Shown: one piece after another, positions 59,101-64,000 of the stretch
Numbering within the stretch: the stretch's first letter is position 1
How the letters are laid out: each line of letters opens with the position of its first letter
Assembly (NCBI GenBank): GCA_963924555.1
Contig: OZ004584.1
Span: 558,001-622,000, forward strand
Source: Crambe crambe
Lineage: Eukaryota > Porifera > Demospongiae > Poecilosclerida > Crambeidae
DNA length: 64,000 nt
Reading direction: 5' to 3'
Notes under the pieces: model-generated
What the model saw: the letters and a program-made list of their open reading frames with translations, nothing else
Told to the model about the DNA's origin: nothing
The model's database searches: none
Position numbers and translations under genes: made by a program

Positions 59101-62100
59101 TGTATTCATAGCCACAGTGCCTTCCGATATGCCCAATGACACATGTTTTTACCTCCAGGTACATATCTAGAATGTCATCTTATTCTTGCCTCATGATCTT
59201 TTTCTGTGTACAGGTGAGAACACGCAGTCCCTACATGGCATACAGTGAGTGGAATGTTTCCGAGTGTATTGAGACAGCAAACCTCGTGCTGCCCAGTGGC
59301 AATGCAACAACAGCCGAAGCTGATATCCGTAAGTCCTATCAATTACATGGATGCATGGATACTTTGAAAGAGTTTGTTTAGAAACCACCAAAGATGGCTG
59401 TTTTCCACTTTAGGAGGAACAGTCTTAGAGCTAGATAACCCTGATAAAGACACTCCAAAAGAGAACAAACTTCTTCTAAAAGAATAATAATACACTCTAT
59501 ACAAAAAGCTACAAAGGACAAAAGGCCGGGTCCCAAGTATGTCCATTATTCGGAGGTTCCATTGTTTTTTGGAGGCTTCAAAGTGGAGCAATGCATACAT
59601 GTGTTGTTTTTTATACTCTAGCCCTTAGGGCTATAGTATTTCCTAATCGTAGTGACATAATCCATATTTTGCCAGGTACAATAATAATAATAATGATATC
59701 CAGATGCAGACTTGCGTGCCATGATTGTCTATCTCATCCTTGGTCTTGGAGGTGGAATGGTAATCATCACATCCCTATTCATCATGGTGATGGCCTTGTC
59801 ACTCTTACGCCGACGGAAAGTGCAGACCTCACCTTTGGAATCACAGGCAAGCCTGAAGCATTAAATACTGCATCATGTACAAAATCTTTGCTCCCAGATA
59901 CCCTTAGCCCAGTTTCCATAAGCATGTTATTCAGGAGTTCCACCATATTGCGTAGCTAGCTATGCACATCCGGTTTAAATCTTTTGCTCTCGCGTACCCA
60001 TCTGTAGCCCAGTTTCCGTAAGCGGCTTCCCTTTGGGGCTGCTCCCACTGCATCTTCTTACCATCCCTTCAACTTCTCCAAGCAGGAGGAAGAGAGGACC
60101 TCCCCTACTGCCATTGTCAACTGGACAGCCGAAGAATGGGAACTGCATCCGAGTCAGGTGCTGATGGATACCAGTAAGAGGCTTGGACAGGGAAAATACG
60201 GGGACATTTATGAAGGTCTGGTGCGTGGAGGTGTGGGCTTGTACAAACTCAACGGCCCTCTCTGTAGGAACAGCGTGGCTATCATACTCCTCAAGTGTAA
60301 GTGTTGAGTAGCTAAATGGAGCAAATTACACTAGGTCTTCTCTAAATCAAGAAATTAGCATCACATGCACACATGACACAGTTAATTGTTACAAAATTTG
60401 TATAGTGTTATTGCAGGCAACATTACACAACTAGCTAGCTACTTGATTGTCCAGCTAAATTGATCAGATACACAAAAACCTTCTTTGGAGCCACTTGGCT
60501 ACTTCATGATGGAGCAATATACTTTTGTAGCTACGCAGAGCAATTGGAGATCAAAGCAACGTACCAGAGTCTCCCATGGCAATTCTCTTTTCAAGAATTG
60601 AACAATGGAGCTTTGAGTTTCCATGTTGCGTAGCCAGCTCAACACCTTTGGATCCCCAAAACACACAAAATTCCTCTCCAATGTCAATTTTCCTTTCACA
60701 TGGACAAAATGAATTCTTCTTAGGATCTCAGTCCAAACTGCTGAATGCAATGGCATAAATGATCCATTAACATTAGCATTATCAGTGAATCACATATATA
60801 GCTACAGGGTTCAAAGTGAATTATATGTGCATTTCCCATGCCCCATACTGGAACTAGCTATGTAATGGTCAGTGGTCACTTTAAATTTACGACCATTTTC
60901 ACAGTATTAACTAGCTATAAGGCATGGGGTGGGTCTGACTGAATCTTGCTCACAACTGGATTACTGATTCGGTTATGGCTGAATTACTGCTAGATTACTG
61001 ATTTATATGGCTGAATTATTGACTAGATTACTAAGTTTGTGATTAGATTACCGAGCTTATGGACTAGATCTCTCTTGGATGGCTACATAATTCACTGCAT
61101 GTTTGAGATAATGATTATCCTCTGCAGCTGCTGCCACTGATGAGAAGAGAGAGTCTTTCCTGAGTCACATTGAACAGGTCAAGATGATGAACAAAGGCCA
61201 GCCCAATAGACACATCGTGGGGATGATAGGATGCGTGACAGCTCATGAACCTATCTGCCTGGTGATGGAACTACCGGTGAATGGAGATCTCCTCTCCTAT
61301 CTGATTGCAGGCCGGAACAATGTAAGTCCAAGTCTTTTTTTTTTTGCATTCACTTGGTAGCTAATTTGATCATTTGCTACATCTGCCCTAACTTTCTCAA
61401 CTCTTGACCAAATCTCACATTTGAAATACCAGCAGAAAGCTGGTTTTTTGAAATGAGAAAGTTATAGTTCGTAGTTAATGATGATCAAGATTCTGCACAA
61501 TACAATCATGTGTAGTGAGATCACTGCTTTTCGTCTCCCTCACTCACTCACTTACTCACTCAGATGTTTGAAGCACATGCCCGGTCAATGGCCAGCCAAC
61601 CAGAATTGCCTGCAACTACTCCTGTGAGCAAAATTAGTTACTAGCTCAGAATGATATGTAAGGACAATCTCTGGATCCATGAAGTCATTGTGAAAGGAAA
61701 GGGGAGGGGGAGCAGAGGGGAGGGACGGGGGTGGGAGAGGAGGAGGGAGAGGGAGGAGGTGGGAACATGCAGAGGATCTACTTACCCTTGAGCTCGTCCC
61801 CTTCCCTAGATATGTACACACTTATCACTTGGCTTATATTACTGTGTAGAATAACGAAGGAAATCTTGAATATGAGGAGTCAAGTACCACTGAAAGGACA
61901 CAAGACAATGGCCACGTTGCATCTGCACCTGAAGGCAACAAATTAACAGCCAAAGAACTCTTCTCTTACGCCTTACAGATAGCAACTGGAATGGTACGAC
62001 ATGGCTACTGCTATTGTATAGCACCTTATAGCTTCTAGGCGAGCCTTGGAGGACATACATGTTCTGTTTAATGCCAATGATTTTTGTGATAATAATCATT

Positions 62101-63897
62101 CACTTGTAGGAGTATCTTTCAGCCATTGGTGTCGTGCATGGAGATGTATCGTGCCGAAATATGTATCTGGACAAACGAAAGCAGATAAAGATCTCAGACT
62201 TTGGCCTGTGCATGGGAGAGAGGGTGAGAGGGAAGTCCAGAATTTATCTCAGGACGGAGTCAAGTCGACTTCCCATTAAATGGATGGCACCCGAGGCATT
62301 ATCTGCTGGTCAGGTCTCGTGGTCATCTGATATTTGGTCCTTTGGAGTAACTTTGTGGGAAATAGTGACTTTAGGTGAATAAATAGCTAGCTATTCTGTA
62401 AAGTATAGGTCAACATCAAATTACTTCCATCAGTTATCTTGCCTTACGTCCTTCCCTCCCCTCCTTGTCCTCTACTTCCTCCCTGTCCTCATCTCCTTAT
62501 GTGTACCGCCTTCCCTCCTCCCTCCTCCCTCCCCCTCCCCTCCCTGCCTTCATCCCTTCTACAATTCCCTCCCCCCTCCTGATCTCCCCATAACCTGACC
62601 CTTTCTTTTGTACATATTATTATTAGGTGGTTATCCTTACAATGGGGTGCGAAATAAAGATGTCCTATACTACATCACAGAAGGAAACAGGCTAGAGAAA
62701 CCAGTCAACTGCTCCCAAGAAATGTGAGTGCTGTTACTACTGCTATATCAGAACTGGCTAATCTGTTGGGTCGTGTGACAACCATGTGACAGTCCCAAAT
62801 AGAATCAGGTTCTATTGTAGTCTAGAATTATAATTAGTCTTGTCTTCAGTCATTGCCTCCATTACATATACGTAGGTACGATGTCATGAATCAGTGTTGG
62901 GAGTGGGACCCTTCAAACCGTCCAAGTTTCAAGGCCCTCCACGACTCCCTTTCAGAAATCCATGTCACAGATAACAGCAGGTCCGCTATCTCCCTGGACA
63001 TTAATCCTGATACATATTACTACAAACTAGTCAGCAAATTCAAAGGGATCATCCCTAGTGATGATAATGATGACAGTCACGACCAAGAAGGGTGTGAGTT
63101 CACAGAGGTCCGTGCAGAAGTGGAAGTAGTGCACCCGGTCCTAGGAGGAATTGACACAGTAGCAATTAACCTCAACACAGGTTAGTGTGTGTTAATGCTT
63201 TTAAGCAACTGTTATTTTTACCGTATGCGAATACAAAGCAGTTTGTACATCCATACAGTGAATAATAGCATATGTACTTGGGACCCAGCCTTTTGTCCTT
63301 TGCAGAGAGGTTGTCCTCTCTTGGAGGTTTTTTTTATACACAAAGGTAGTTTTATATTGTGAGGTTTGTCCTCGTTGGAAGGGGGTTCCACTCTAATCAT
63401 TATTAGAGGCTCCACTTGGAACAATTTCTGCACTGTTTATTCCTACACCGATCATGGCATTTCCTTATTTATATGCACACAACATAACAGGTATGCTGGA
63501 CAAGTACTTGCCAAAAATAGAGGAAGACGAAGAAGGAGAAATTGAAGAAAGTCTGTGTGTATCAAACTTGAACACATCTCACAGTTCATCATCCAATGTT
63601 GGCTCAAGCCTCTCAAACCAATCCCTCCGAGATGTACAGGACCAAACGAGTGCTGATACGGTGATCATCATTGAAAGCAATGGAGTGGAAGGGGAGGGAG
63701 AAGCAGTGGATGAAGGGATAGCCAGCAATAGCGAGTGTACAGATCAACTCACTTTGGACTCTGAATCTTCAGGAGATGCAGAGAATGTTGACTTGGAGAC
63801 AACCGGTTATTCCTGTGACGATATGAATTCAAAGAAGACTTTGCCAAAATTAATGGAAGCGACTGAAGATCACTTACACAGTCATCCCATCTCTTAA
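50157..63897 (+). CDS. Gene F, RTK-family receptor with degenerate kinase
   Basis: Complete 25-exon model, 1304 aa. Exons: 50157-50387, 51179-51208, 54081-54155, 54346-54429, 54790-54855, 54928-54988, 55710-55918, 56389-56521, 56793-56915, 57398-57492, 57571-57645, 57776-57839, 58252-58532, 58683-58973, 59081-59158, 59214-59328, 59704-59846, 60008-60296, 61128-61321, 61564-61623, 61850-61993, 62110-62374, 62627-62723, 62876-63180, 63491-63897. Same plan as E. Membrane helix in exon 17 (MIVYLILGLGGGMVIITSL). The Gly loop GQGKYG is kept, but VAIK is VAII (Ile 811), alphaC Glu is His 828 and HRD is HGD (957-959). The catalytic Asp, Asn 964 and DFG (977) remain. The tail is acidic and lacks RYVKDPS. 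The intron after 59846 needs a GC donor (CAG|gcaagc); an alternative donor at AAA|gtgcag is also in frame. Confidence 0.83.
51020..51113. repeat. 31-bp tandem repeat in gene F intron 1
   Basis: Three units of caccatgcatgtaacattca gctaacagcatg type; the third is shortened. Confidence 0.85.
51209..54080. other. Gene F intron 2, 2.9 kb
   Basis: No ORF supported. 51665-51760 is a direct repeat of 55280-55385 (cccaaacttctgtcatgtg, then ataatggttggactatctc). 52917-52987 is one copy of a dispersed family (ataacctccaaaagaggaca; gggtcccaagtgtgtc) also seen at 57260-57342, 59450-59565 and, inverted, 63275-63395. 53790-53955 is a two-copy tandem duplication (catagacatgtgccaatggt type). Confidence 0.55.
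56110..56325. repeat. Minisatellite in gene F
   Basis: About a dozen units of 17-20 bp, cacctctctaatcagga or cacctctctaataaggg, lying in the intron before exon 56389-56521 and running up to near its acceptor. Confidence 0.9.
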
Positions 63898-64000
63898 AAT
63901 TGTACAATCTGCCTATACATGACCTGTAATTGCCTAGTTATGAAAAAAATGGGTCCTTTTGTTAATCTAATCATACATGGACAGACTGAATGAATACTTG
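63898..64000 (+). other. Gene F 3' flank
   Basis: Only the first 103 bp after the gene F stop are in the window. No poly(A) signal seen. Confidence 0.5.

Overview
This is animal nuclear DNA, most likely from a demosponge such as Amphimedon queenslandica. That is an inference from the AT-rich, intron-dense layout, the many TAGCTAGC-type runs, the abundant short inverted-repeat transposons and a lineage-specific tandem family of receptor tyrosine kinases (RTKs). All genes are split into 16-25 exons with GT-AG introns. Exon ends were set by reading splice sites and aligning the paralogues to each other. In all five complete models every exon phase agrees and the total length is a multiple of three.

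Layout: gene A (+, only the last two exons, 1-861) is convergent with gene B (-, 8350-1201, 1186 aa RTK). Gene C (-, 21057-10931, 771 aa) has the same ectodomain but no kinase. Gene D (+, 28565-35433, 1276 aa RTK) is head-to-head with C. Gene E (+, 35815-49067, 1343 aa RTK) and gene F (+, 50157-63897, 1304 aa) follow. F has an RTK layout, but its kinase domain has lost the ATP-binding lysine, the alphaC glutamate and the HRD arginine.

The shared protein plan is: signal peptide, a cysteine-rich head built from repeated C-x3-C pairs, about four fibronectin-III-like modules, one membrane helix, a juxtamembrane DxWE segment, a tyrosine kinase, and a variable C-tail with conserved tyrosine motifs. 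C and D form an inverted duplication of about 4.5 kb with almost identical ectodomains. D ends in an active-looking kinase, whereas C ends in a short tail with an ITIM-consensus tyrosine. Together they look like a paired activating/inhibitory receptor set. B, C and D lack introns shared by E and F, so B-D form a younger clade.

The spaces between and inside genes carry transposon debris: three remnants of one type of non-LTR-like retroelement C-terminus, nested terminal-inverted-repeat elements, a foldback element, TA-flanked MITEs, a tRNA-like SINE head, a frameshifted copy of gene B exon 1, and an inverted copy of gene B's 5' flank. One MITE in gene C has what looks like an excision footprint at the matching site in gene D. 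No bacterial-style operons, CRISPR arrays or rRNA genes are present.
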